From the NCBI RefSeq assembly GCF_000004075.3, contig NC_026658.2:5580001-5644000 (forward strand): a stretch of DNA of 64,000 nucleotides, written 5' to 3'. Position 1 is the first letter of the stretch. The number at the start of each line of letters is the position of its first letter. This stretch comes from Cucumis sativus. Taxonomy: Eukaryota; Streptophyta; Magnoliopsida; Cucurbitales; Cucurbitaceae. Of the stretch, positions 17,024 through 28,208 are shown in pieces. Under the pieces are notes generated by a model. That model worked only from the letters and a program-made list of their open reading frames with translations. It was not told the DNA's origin and did no database searches. Both the position numbers and the translations under genes were made by a program.

Positions 17024-17030
17024 TATATAA
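17024..17030 (+). promoter_or_regulatory. Putative TATA box of the ABCG gene
   Basis: TATATAA lies 128 bp before the ATG at 17158 and is followed by a CT-rich leader (17095-17155), the usual plant arrangement. Confidence 0.55.
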
Positions 17031-17157
17031 CTTCTCACAATATTCATAAGTTTGGTGGGTTAGCTCATCTTCTTATAGGCATTCTTAGAAACAACTCTCT
17101 TTCTTTCTCTCTTTCTACAGCTTTATCTCTTCTCACAGTTTCCTGTCTATCTTCTTC

Positions 17158-18999
17158 ATGGAATTGCCAATGAAGAGGCCTATTTCAGGTGATCAGAGAA
17201 GCCATTACAGAATAGAAGCAAGAAATCTTTGTTACAAAACAAGTGAGAGTTTTGATGGGTTGAATTGGGTGTGTGGTCGTGGTGGTGGGAGTTCAAAGCG
17301 AGGTCCAAAGTTCATTTTGAAGAATGTAAATTGTGAGGCCAGAGCTGGGGAGATTACAGCCATTGCTGGTCCTAGTGGGGCTGGCAAAACAACGTTGCTA
17401 GAGATTCTTGGAGGAAACATACCTTTGAAGAAGATTTCAGGCCAAGTGCTTGTAAATGACCAGCATATGCTTGAGAAAATGTTCCCAAGAATCTCAGGAT
17501 ACGTCACGCAGGACGATGCACTTTTCCCATTCCTCACAGTTGAAGAATCACTCATGTACAGTGCTCTACTGAGGCTTGCTGGTGGGAGAAAAGAGGCTGA
17601 ATCTAGAGTGAGAAAGTTGATGAAAGATCTTGGGTTGGAACAAGTAGCAGGATCGAGGGTTGGAGGAGGATCAAACCGAGGCATTTCAGGAGGTGAAAGA
17701 CGGAGAGTTTCGATTGGAGTTGAACTGGTTCATGACCCAGCTGTGATTTTCATTGATGAACCCACCTCAGGGTTGGATTCAGTCTCAGCACTTCATGTTA
17801 TGTCAGTGCTTAGAAGAATGGTCGTTAGCCAAGGTAAGACTGTTCTTTTAACCATCCATCAACCCGGTTTTCGAATCCTTGAACTTTTCGATCGTCTAAT
17901 TCTGCTTTCTAGTGGAGTTGTGATGCATAATGGATCACTGGATCATCTTGAGGAGATGCTTAAGCTTGCTAATCATCAGATCCCTCACCATGTAAATGTG
18001 CTTGAATTTGCCATTGATGTTGTGGACAGCTTGGCTATGCATGCTTCAGAAACTTTCAACAGACTCCATTACCTACAAAACAGGGTTGAGAATCAGACAA
18101 TAAGAGTTCCACGCCTCAACAAGGACGAAGAACATATTTCTTACCAGAATTCTAGATCCAAGGAAGTTGTAATACTAGGACAAAGATTTTTCAAAAACAC
18201 ATTTAGGACCAAACAACTCTTTGCTACAAGAGTCATTCAAGCCTTGGTGGCTGGATTGGTACTTGGGACCATATTCTTCAAAACTGGGAATAATAATGGC
18301 AGAACTGCATTGCAAACCCGACTCGGGTTTTTTGCCTTTAGTCTCACGTTCTTGCTATCTTCAACAACAGAGGGTCTTCCAATCTTCTTGAGAGAGAGAA
18401 TGATCCTGATGAGAGAGACATCAAGAGGTGCTTACAGAGTATCTTCCTATGTTCTAGCAAACACCCTTATCTTTCTCCCATTCCTTTTGATGGTCTCTCT
18501 TCTCTTTGCAGCCAGTGTTTATTGGTTGGTTGGCTTTAAAAATGAAGTTTCCGGGTTCTTTTACTTCTCTCTAGTCATTTGGATGGTCGTTCTAATGTCC
18601 AATTCTTTCGTAGCATGTTTCAGTGCTCTTGTTCCAAATTTTATTACAGGAAACTCAGTAATAGCAGGGCTAATGGGTTCTTTCTTTCTCTTTTCTGGTT
18701 ACTTTATCTCGAAGAAGAACATCCCCAACTACTGGCTTTTTGTGCACTATTTGAGTCTTTTCAAGTACCCATTTGAGTGTTTCTTGATAAACGAGTATGG
18801 AGGAGAACAAGGGAAGGGAAGATGTATAGAGTCCAAAGAAGGAGTATGTACAACATATGGAGAAATGTTCTTAAGACAACAAGGACTAAAAGAGTCACAA
18901 AAATGGACCAATTTGGCAGTAATGTTGGGATTCATTGTTGGGTACAGAATCCTCTCTTTTGTGATCTTGTGGTACAGATGTAACAAAATCAGAAGCTAG
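17158..18999 (+). CDS. Half-size ABC transporter, G subfamily (ABCG10-like)
   Basis: ATP-driven membrane exporter that works as a dimer. It is a single exon of 613 codons, as in many ABCG4/8/10-type genes. The nucleotide-binding domain comes first: Walker [10 protein letters not shown] (71-79), Q-loop region around [14 protein letters not shown], signature [12 protein letters not shown] (176-187), Walker B VIFIDEP (196-202) and switch His in LLTIHQP (234). The second half has about six hydrophobic spans, with the family motif [19 protein letters not shown], then an extracellular loop with Cys ([16 protein letters not shown]) before the last span. This NBD-TMD order defines ABCG. The opening [10 protein letters not shown] resembles the start of ABCG10-like proteins; relatives carry isoflavonoid precursors or other phenolics, so the substrate is open. 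No frame damage is seen. Confidence 0.95.
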   Translation: MELPMKRPISGDQRSHYRIEARNLCYKTSESFDGLNWVCGRGGGSSKRGPKFILKNVNCEARAGEITAIAGPSGAGKTTLLEILGGNIPLKKISGQVLVNDQHMLEKMFPRISGYVTQDDALFPFLTVEESLMYSALLRLAGGRKEAESRVRKLMKDLGLEQVAGSRVGGGSNRGISGGERRRVSIGVELVHDPAVIFIDEPTSGLDSVSALHVMSVLRRMVVSQGKTVLLTIHQPGFRILELFDRLILLSSGVVMHNGSLDHLEEMLKLANHQIPHHVNVLEFAIDVVDSLAMHASETFNRLHYLQNRVENQTIRVPRLNKDEEHISYQNSRSKEVVILGQRFFKNTFRTKQLFATRVIQALVAGLVLGTIFFKTGNNNGRTALQTRLGFFAFSLTFLLSSTTEGLPIFLRERMILMRETSRGAYRVSSYVLANTLIFLPFLLMVSLLFAASVYWLVGFKNEVSGFFYFSLVIWMVVLMSNSFVACFSALVPNFITGNSVIAGLMGSFFLFSGYFISKKNIPNYWLFVHYLSLFKYPFECFLINEYGGEQGKGRCIESKEGVCTTYGEMFLRQQGLKESQKWTNLAVMLGFIVGYRILSFVILWYRCNKIRS

Positions 19000-19655
19000 A
19001 TTTTATAGCCTATAGGGTAGATATTTGTTTTTGTTTCTAGTTTTTTTTCTTCACTTCATTCAAATTTATTTATATTTTCTTTGTTCAGATTTGTTAAAAA
19101 TTTTAGAATGTTACATCTTTATAAAAAAGTAATAAGATACACAAAGCACATTCCATGCAGATCCTATATATCTTAATAGTGAGGAAGTACTTGGTTCATC
19201 TTTTAAGAGATTCATTTGATTTGAGAAAGAAATAAGCTTCTGTTTTTTTGGTAAACATTTGGTTGTGGTTTCATCTTTGGGATTTGTATTTGAGTTTCTC
19301 TTGTTCTTTGTCTAAAAAGAGGGAAAGGGAGAGAGAGATCAAACAATCAAAATGCACAACACACCAAGCAGCTTCATATCCTTTACATGCAAATATTGAT
19401 ACATTTGTTCATACTAACAGGACCAAAAATACAAAGAATAGTTCGATATACACCTCGAGAACACAACACGTCATGTGATTTTCAATGAAAATTCATCACT
19501 AAAAACTCCTACAATGACAAGGTTAGATACTGACACATGAAAGTGGAAAAAGTGCCAATAGTAGAATAGAATTCATGTATTCATGATAGAACAAAAAAAT
19601 AAATATATACCTCCCGTTAATTAGAAGGCTTGCTAACCAACAAATAATTTATAAC
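19000..19655. other. Convergent 3' flanks (ABCG and kinase genes)
   Basis: Holds the 3' UTR of the plus-strand ABCG gene and that of the minus-strand kinase. Nothing else was recognised. Confidence 0.5.
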
Positions 19656-22600
19656 TCAGTTACTACGATCAAATATTGAATCGAAGGTTATCGTAGCATA
19701 TGAGGTGTCCATGTGTCTTGATGATGAAGTTGAATCAATTGGCTTTCCTGAGTCTTCAGCTGTTGACTCACCTTTCTTGCATAGTACATCTTTTCGAAGC
19801 ATGAACTCTGAAAGCATTCCTGGTCTAGATATTGTTTGATCAGATATATCGATTTCACCCGTTAGCATCTTGACAACAGTAGCCATAGATGGCCGGAGTT
19901 TTGGCATATCTTGGGTGCAGAGAAGACCGATTTTTAAGTATCTACAGGCCTGCTCCGTCACAAAGTCTTGACGTAATGATATGTCTACCAATTCCAACAA
20001 TTGCCCTTTCTCATGATGCTCCCACACCTGTAGCATTTACATCTATTGTTAGAATTACCAGCACATTTAGCATAGAAGAACAAAATATTCCAAAAATAGC
20101 CATTGCATGATAAAATATTTTCTTCACATTTTATTGCAAAAGGATGCAGGTTCTACCCATATGCTTCAATATTTCCATCCTTGCTCATCAAAATTTATAG
20201 GGATAAGTATAATTCTTCTTAAAATAAATAGATTTTCCTCTGCTCTCCAAATTCCGTTGTTATATATAAATCAACAAGCAGATGCAGATGCATGGAGCGT
20301 TAAAAATAAACAAACGAAAGCACAGACCTTGAGGCCTAGGGAAAGAGAACTAGAAGCAAAAGCCGAAGTACTGAAATATATATATGTGAACCTATCAATC
20401 TTGATAAAAATATTCAATCATGTATTACCCGAAGAGAATGATCCTGGAACTTAAGGGATAATAGCATGGTCAATGATAACACCCAACTTTCTAGAAAATT
20501 CAACTAAAAAATGTAATGTAAATATTTTGCTGGATATTTAGACTATGATTTCATTTTTGTTTTAGTTGAAGTCTGAATTTAATATTACATCCAATGCCAG
20601 AAGAAGGGACTGTTTACCTTAAGTTTTGAACAAATATTGGAACGCATTTTAGAAACTATAATACTGCACTCAAGGGCAATATACATAGCAAAATACAATA
20701 AAATTTTGGATTCTTACGGCTGAGGATGGGTAGGTTTTAAAAGCACTACTATGTCCATCTTTGGGGGCAAAAACATGGAAGGAATCTAGAAGTTCAACAA
20801 ACCATAGAGTAACACTAATACAGTCTCGTTGGCTAGATTTTGATGCCCATCATGATCAAGTTAGTGCACATGTTTATAAAGTAATTTGGTATCAATTACA
20901 AGAAATGCTCAGTTATGGAAGGTTTTTCATTTGAGTTGTACAGTCAACTCCAACTACATCCCTTCCCACTTTTTATTTTCATTTAAAACAGCAACTGAAG
21001 CATACCATTTCAAGAAGATACGGTTCTTCAGCAGGTAACCGTCTATTTATGTTGTACCTCCCACAAACAATTTCCAAAAGTAAGACACCAAAACTATAAA
21101 TATCTGTTCTTCTTGTCGCTTGTCCCCGTATGGCAAATTCAGGTGCAAGATAACCTCTTCATAAACAATACAGCAAAAGAGTTAGTTTTAACATTTTTTT
21201 TCCCAAAAGAAAGTAAAACTGGTAAGTTTGCAAGGGGAGGTTGCAAGACTCGATAATAAGTGTCAGCTTGTCAGAATTTGTGGTTAAAAACAGGGAGAAC
21301 TAAGGTTAGTGGAAGCAGAAGTTCTCTTGATAAGCAAGAGGTCTGTCAGATCGTTTCATACCTTGTTTAGTTACTATAGTCTGAATATCCCAAGGTTAGA
21401 CAATTGCTTCTAATTCAAACTCAATGCACAAATAAGGGTTAAAATTATTTGGGTGTTAAAAAGGAAAATGGAGGAAATGTTCTGACTCCTAAGAGAACAC
21501 ATACCAGGAACTAGCATAGAACATACAATTTGTCAGCATCACCTTTTACTATCATTGCAAATTTCAATTAGATCATAAATTTTTTTATGACCAAAAGTAT
21601 GAACTTCTACAAACATATGTAGTCAGTATATCTGTTTAGATTCTTTGATACACATTGCTAATTGCATACCGTCTTGTATGAATGTTTAATATACAAACAA
21701 GATAAACCTTCCTCCAGACTTGAACAGAACTTAATGCAACACAAGAGCAGTAACAGAAATATAGTACATGAAGACTCCAAACAGAAACAGTCATCATCAC
21801 AAAGCTTTTCAGAAAAAAGATACTAAATAACATAGGGAGACTAAATATCATTTTCAGAGGATTTAGCTCTGCAATGTTCTGAGATTAAAAATTTAACATC
21901 ACTAGCATGGACAACTTACACTGTCCCGGCAACACGTGTACTAACATGAGTCAAGTTAGCAGGGAGTAGTCTAGCAAGACCAAAATCAGAAATTTTTGGG
22001 TTTAAATCCTTATCAAGCAGGATATTGCTTGCCTTGATGTCTCTGTGTATAACATGCGGCTGAACTTCCTCATGAAGGAACGCTAGCCCCTGTGCAACGC
22101 CAATGCATATTTTACACCTTGTTTGCCAATTGAATTGAATATTCCTATGTCCTCTACCTATTGTATGAAGGTCCATTAGAATAAGTTGTTTGTGAAAAAA
22201 GTACAGAACTGAGAGAATAAAACAAAACAGGATATTTAACCACCAAAAAGCATCTTGTCAAGACTGCTATTTTCTAGGTAAGGATAGACCAGGATCCGGT
22301 GCTGCCCTTCCACACAACAACCATGCAACTTAACCAGGTTATCATGATTTATAACTGAGATCACATTGATTTCTGCCAAAAATTCACGTGTCCCTTGGCT
22401 TGAATCCATGGATAGTACCTTTATGGCAGCCAAAGTTCCATTTCCAAGCCTTCCCTGCTCAAGTGAAATAGTTCAAAACAGAACTCAGTACCAACGGAGC
22501 TGAAGAAATAACTTTTGGACATTAGTTATCAGCAAGAAACCACAAGAAGCTGCTTCAGCTGTACCTTGTAGACAGATCCAAAACCTCCCTGTCCAAGTTT

Positions 22601-22680
22601 GTTTTCAGACCTGAAATTTTCAGTTGCTTTTCTAAGTTCTTTGTATGAGTACAACCGAACGTTCGGAATATTTGAAATCT
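19656..22680 (-). CDS. Cold-responsive protein kinase 1-like receptor-like cytoplasmic kinase (5' end incomplete)
   Basis: Ser/Thr kinase of the CRPK1 group, membrane-associated without an extracellular domain; Arabidopsis CRPK1 phosphorylates 14-3-3 proteins in cold signalling. Exons on the minus strand: about 22680-22565, 22454-22241, 22157-21920, 21156-21006 and 20027-19656, together 1091 nt. They read [17 protein letters not shown], Gly loop [11 protein letters not shown], catalytic Lys in [49 protein letters not shown] and [20 protein letters not shown], ending with a Ser/Thr-rich tail. The order and wording match CRPK1-like proteins strongly. The first visible exon begins in mid-codon, so a short upstream exon with the ATG is missing. 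One candidate ATG is at 22864-22862 (MKSSCFMVCR), unproven. The long region up to about 25 kb may hold a spliced leader. Confidence 0.88.
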
Positions 22681-24990
22681 CTGTATCAATTATAGAGCTT
22701 AAACAACGTCATTTAAAAAGTTCAAATCATATGGCCATGAAAAAATTTCAGTGCCCAGAGAATATGACTAATTTTGATGATTTGTTATCTCTTCATCATC
22801 ATGAAACCAGATCTTGTTTTCAAATTTTCTTCAAACGACAGACCATGAAACAGCTTGACTTCATAAAGAAGAAGAGGAAAAAAGAGAAATTTAATCTAAT
22901 TTTAACATCAAAATTGAAGACAGAGTGCAGGCACATTAGACAAATAAGGATATAGAAAATTTGAGCCGTTTAGTATAATTGTGGGAGGATGCAGTTACAA
23001 ATTGCAATTTTTCCACAAAAAGAGGATAAAAGAGAACATGAGAAAAATTAATGTAGAGACAAGATGTTCATGGCAGAACTTTGTTCGAAGAGTTTTTCCT
23101 ACGAAAAATAAATCTTTCTAGTAAACAATTTGAAATTGAGTCCTCATATACTCGTAGAGAAACACTGCCACATAAGAGCAGTGAGAAAGAGAGATAAAAA
23201 GAATGAAATTCGTTTTTCTTCTCTTATTAAAATTTTGGACTCAGACAACAGTGCCCATTTTTTATCAACAGACCTTTCCTTTTTCTTAACAACAGAAGGT
23301 TGTAACTATGATTTCAAGCATCCAATAACGATGGTCATCTATGCTGCACTTAAAGCAAGGTTACACCAAAAAATTTCGAGAAATTTGACAAAAATTACAT
23401 ATAAGGAAGCCATTGATTACTGGTGTGTTAGATCCTCTTTCATCAGTGTAGACCTATTCATTTAAGCAAAAACTTGTGTTCTTGGTGCTGTGATAGAAGG
23501 GTAATGCAGCCAAAGTTCTTGCCAAGTATCTCATACAACAGCCATCATAAATTATTGCAGAATCAGTTGTGCTATATCAATCTAAACTAGCATACCTTCA
23601 ACTACTGCAATTGTTTGTGCAACCGACGAATCACTATTTCTTTTTGAACCAAAACAGAAACAAGTCATCACGACTTATATTATGTTCAACTTCTGATCCA
23701 ACAAGTAAAATCTCTGTCATTAAAAAGGAAGAAGAAGAAGAAGTAGAAGTAGTCAATTTTGGACACACCCAGTCGTATGAGTTTGTCTAGTACTCAAGTT
23801 ACTTGTGGAATTATCTCATAAGCAAAACAAGAGGAACAATATAGGAATCTGATAGTCGTTTGACATCAGAAAATGAAAAATATTACTGGAACTAGTGTCT
23901 GATTCTTTAACAAGATATTATGCGTTTTATTAGAAGAAAAAGTTGCATCCTGAGATGTAAGAGAAGCTGGCCTACTAATGGTCAAAATCCAACCACGTAA
24001 AAGTAGAAACAAACGAATATACTGTGAGTACGATCATGATGGGACCCACTCGTTAAAATCTGATGTGTTTAAGCATATCAGAATTCAGAACAAGTTAGAC
24101 GAAAAAATAAGATAAATAAACAGTTAAAAACAACACTGTCCATTCTATTCTGGCCACTTCGAGAATCTTGATTGATCCCCAATAAGTTTCCATTTCCGAG
24201 ATAACGAACCTTCCCGTGTAAATTGGCACCGCTTATCAAATATAACCGTAAGAAAGAAGCGACATTAAGGCGCTCATATTTCAACACTGACCCATATAGG
24301 CAATTTAGAAAGACATGATAACATTCATTTGGAGATTCCTTGAAATTATCCCGATCCAAACAAAGTAATTAGAATTAGAAACCAAGAGCGCTTTTGTGTT
24401 TCACATGATTTCATCAGGATTGACTGAAAAAACCAACAGCTCTCTTGAGCTTAGAGAAATCCATTCAGGCGCCGATCTTTCTCAGTAACCAAGGATTTAA
24501 CAAGCTTCTAATAAGTTCTAACGAAATTGAGCTAAATTCAACGCAGATTATGCAACACAGCCCCAAAAAAAAAACTACAGAAAACTAAAGAGCAGAACCT
24601 TGAGAATTCAGACTTAACGGTGAACGATAATACAAGGAAGAACATTTAAAATTATGTAAATTCTAACTCAATTCTCATCCAAGTACAACAAAACAACAAC
24701 TGAACTTACCTCAACCGCCACAAGTCACCGCCAGCCCTGACCGGAGGTAGAGCTCGAAGAAATTGCTTCCTGCCTCACGGAAAGCAGGATAACAACAGAG
24801 CGTGGTTTAATTAGTGAGAGCCGCCAAACGCGAAAAGAATCAAACAGCAACACGAACAGAGTCCAACTGCATTTAAACAAAAAAACAGATATGAAAATTA
24901 GTTGTTGTGAAATGCAACAAAAATGGAAGAAAGAGATGGAGATTACAATTGAGAATATTAGCGCGTGGAATTCGTCGGTCCTAAGATGAA
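22681..24990 (-). other. Probable 5' UTR/leader introns of the CRPK1-like kinase
   Basis: No coding exon could be placed with certainty, though the first coding exon must lie here. The stretch ends near 25078-25097 in a CT/TC repeat that could sit by the promoter. An open frame at 24359-24078 (minus, 93 codons) has no recognised domain. Confidence 0.35.
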
Positions 24991-27900
24991 CAGTGCGTTT
25001 GAACAAACCGGAATGAAGATGCTTATACTTCTACGCCGGCTACTCACATTTGCCAACCAGCCATAAATCCACTTTCTCTATCTCTCTCTCTCTCTTTCCT
25101 TTTTTCTAACAATGGGTTTTCTTTAAAATATAGAGAGTGGTCTCTATACATTTCATATTGATTGAAACATTTGATTATTACAACTATGATGGGAGTATAC
25201 ATTAGGCGTTAGCATAGATTAAATTTTATATCATAGATAAAATTAACAAAATCTTCAAAATAGACAGCAAAATCTCATTAATATAAATATATAATAGACA
25301 TATTAAGTAGTCTTAAAATTTTATTTACTAATTTAAGTTCTTTTGTATTGAATTTTTTGTTTTTATAAATTTTTTCAAAAATATACATCATTTAGTAGAC
25401 ATTTCCATCAAAATTCCTGTAAAACCTTGAATATTAGTTAAATTAAACTTATTTCTACCTAGCAACAAAAAATTATATACACATTTATAACATAATTAAA
25501 TTTTACCTTAAGTATTTCTTAACCAATTTAAAAGTGGTCAACTAATTTTTTTTTTGAAAGAAAAGTCTTTACATATTAGAAAATATCCACATAGATAGGA
25601 TACTCAAATTTGACATTTCTCATTTTCTCGCTTGAAATGGTAGTCTTTTTATTATTGAAAAGACTCTTGAGCTACACATTCAACAAATTATGAAAAAGGT
25701 AAATTTACATTAATCTTTCAACTTTTGGCATGTACTATTTATTTCTATATTATACATCACATATCAACTCTTGAAATATTAGAAATAAAGAGGCATTTTT
25801 GTTTTTTTCATGTTGTTTCTCAAGATGGTTGATGGTGGATCCCAGTATATATATAATAAGTAAAAGAATTGGCTCAATGGCACTTTATTAAGATGAGATT
25901 TGATAATAAAGATTCTGTTTTAGTATGTTGATTGATATTTAATTAATTTCCCAAGTTGAGAAATCACACAAAATAATGACTAAAAAGAGTAAAAGTTACT
26001 AAAATGGTAGACATTTCTGTTGATATTTGATTTGAGTTTTTAACAATGTAATGGTAATGGGTGAAGACCATGGACTTTGTTGACATTATTTTTCCTATCC
26101 TTATTTAGGGACTGTAATGGACATTATACAGCATGGACTCCACTAATTTAGTTAAGTGGATGTATACCCTCAAAAGTTATATAGGTTAGTGTTTGAGATA
26201 TTAAGTGGTCATCAACCATCAACATACTTACTTTTTTGCTTTACATGTATTTATGTATCTACAGGTATAACAAAATTTTGTGGTTGATTCTATCAATGTC
26301 TACTATTGATAAACAATGACAACGTACACATGATCGTGTACATATATCTAAACGATCAGTTGTCTATCTACATAGACAGAGATAGACCACTATCACTAAT
26401 AGATTGTTTAGACTAGGTACAAGATCGTTTAAATTTGGTACAAGAGTACAAAATCATTTAGACTTGCTAAGAGATCATTTAGGTTGAGTACAAGATCGTT
26501 TAGACTTGGTACAAAACCATTTTTCACTCGTGTGTGACCGATTAATTGAGAGATATTTTTGTTATTTTACTGGACATATAGATTTTTTTTTCTTTTTTAA
26601 AATTGTTCTATACGGTGTAAATATTTTTGTGGTTTGTTCTACACCACTGATAAGCTTTAACTTTTTTTTTTTTTTTTGTGTTAGAGTGATAGTAAATATC
26701 TTTTGGTTTTGTTACGTAAATTAACCTAAATAAAAAGGTTTTTTTTTAAAATAATAAAAACAAAATAATCTACTTACCCTTTGGCCAAAAAAAATAGTAA
26801 AAGACAAATTTTCATTTAATTATGATTAAAGGGTAAATATTTTTGTATGGTATTTTTAAAATAACTCTCAAAATTCGACCATCATCTTCCCTCTGGATGA
26901 CAATTTAACATATGTTGGATTAAAATGAAAAACAAACAAATTTGTGGCTATGATAAGTTATAGAAGATGTAATCAACAAGCAAAAGTCTTTAATTTAAAA
27001 GAGAAAATAAAGTAGTAATAATCTATGAATTTAAATAAATCTTACATATATGTAAAAATGATGGACTAGTAATTGTAAATGAAGACTAAATAAAAATCGT
27101 AAAACTTTAATTCAGTTTCTTCCAAATTTAGATGTATTTTATATTTTCTGTCTTACCAGATAATGGTTATAGTAATAATTAAATGCAAGTCTTCTTTTCT
27201 TTTTTTCTTTTTTTGGAAAGAAATGAGACTATGTGTGAAAGAAAATATTCGAAATTTGCGCCAATGGAGAGAAAATTGTGAAGTTTTCTAGACGTTTTGA
27301 CGTAGTTGTTGAAAGGTAAATATAATTTGTTATTTATCCACAAATTCCACAATTGTATTTATTTTGTTCCCTTCTTCTAAGTTCCATAAATTATAAAGAA
27401 CGTATGATGCTTCTTTCAACAAAAAATAAAAAAATAAAAAAGATAGCGATCTTACTTTATATTTACTTGGTTTAGTCTAAAAGATAATTTTGGAACATTT
27501 TGTAACTATTTTTTAAGAAATTAAAGAAAAACTACAAACCATGAAATAAACACAACAAAGTTACACCTCAAAATTCAAGATATAGATTTCATTTATTTAC
27601 AACTTAAAATTCTAAAATGATGCCTGTTTGACTTTATCAAGTGATATTCTAATTTTGAATCTAATATCTATTTCAACTTCTATCTATTTCATTTGAAAAT
27701 TTTGAGACATTTTTTTTAAACATTCTCAATACTCCCTCTCATGATGATGCCTTTTCAACTTTATCATTCTCGAGTCCATTCCAAATTTTGGACCAAATAT
27801 CCATAAGTCTTCTAAGCTTTTTTACTACTATGATTACATAAACATGAAGTTCCACCTCAAAATCAATTAGACTGAGATACATCTTATCTCTCAGAAGACA

Positions 27901-28208
27901 ATAGAAGAGAACCTATAATTTAGTCCTAAACAAGCCGGCATGAGAAGTAGCAGTTACAAGGATTCATTCCATAGTTACCGCAATATGGACTCGGGAAACG
28001 TAGATAAGAAAACCTCAAGTTGTGATCCAGCATTTCAGGCTATATAGAACTCATTATATTATTCCACAAACATATATACAAAATTTAGAAGTGGGATTCA
28101 CACATTCAAATGAGAATCCAACTCTCCAGTTAATACAATGTTATTCGACTCATCCATGGTAGTTAAGAAGATGGAACACTGGCAGTGAGAAAAATGCTGG
28201 ATTGACCT
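24991..28208. other. A+T-rich intergenic spacer
   Basis: About 3.2 kb with no gene. It contains a TC microsatellite (25078-25097), a degenerate 21-bp tandem repeat (26402-26520) and many poly-A/T tracts. Confidence 0.55.
26402..26520. repeat. Degenerate 21-bp tandem repeat
   Basis: About five copies of a unit close to GATCGTTTAGACTTGGTACA+A follow one another, the second one lengthened. Preceding sequence (26330-26400) has related GATC-containing words. Confidence 0.75.

Larger units (their letters stand above)
15654..17157. other. Intergenic spacer between divergent ribokinase and ABCG genes
   Basis: The two genes are divergently transcribed, so this 1.5 kb holds both promoters. It contains a 28-bp perfect tandem duplication (15934-15989) and a TATA element for the ABCG gene. 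No other gene is visible. Confidence 0.6.

Noticed and set aside
17232..17684. 150-codon antisense frame inside the ABCG gene
   Set aside because: Shadow of the strongly coding ATPase domain on the other strand.
24078..24359. 93-codon minus-strand frame upstream of the CRPK1-like kinase
   Set aside because: No recognised domain, no splice or start context, and it lies in the likely leader region; could be an old element but not supportable as a gene.
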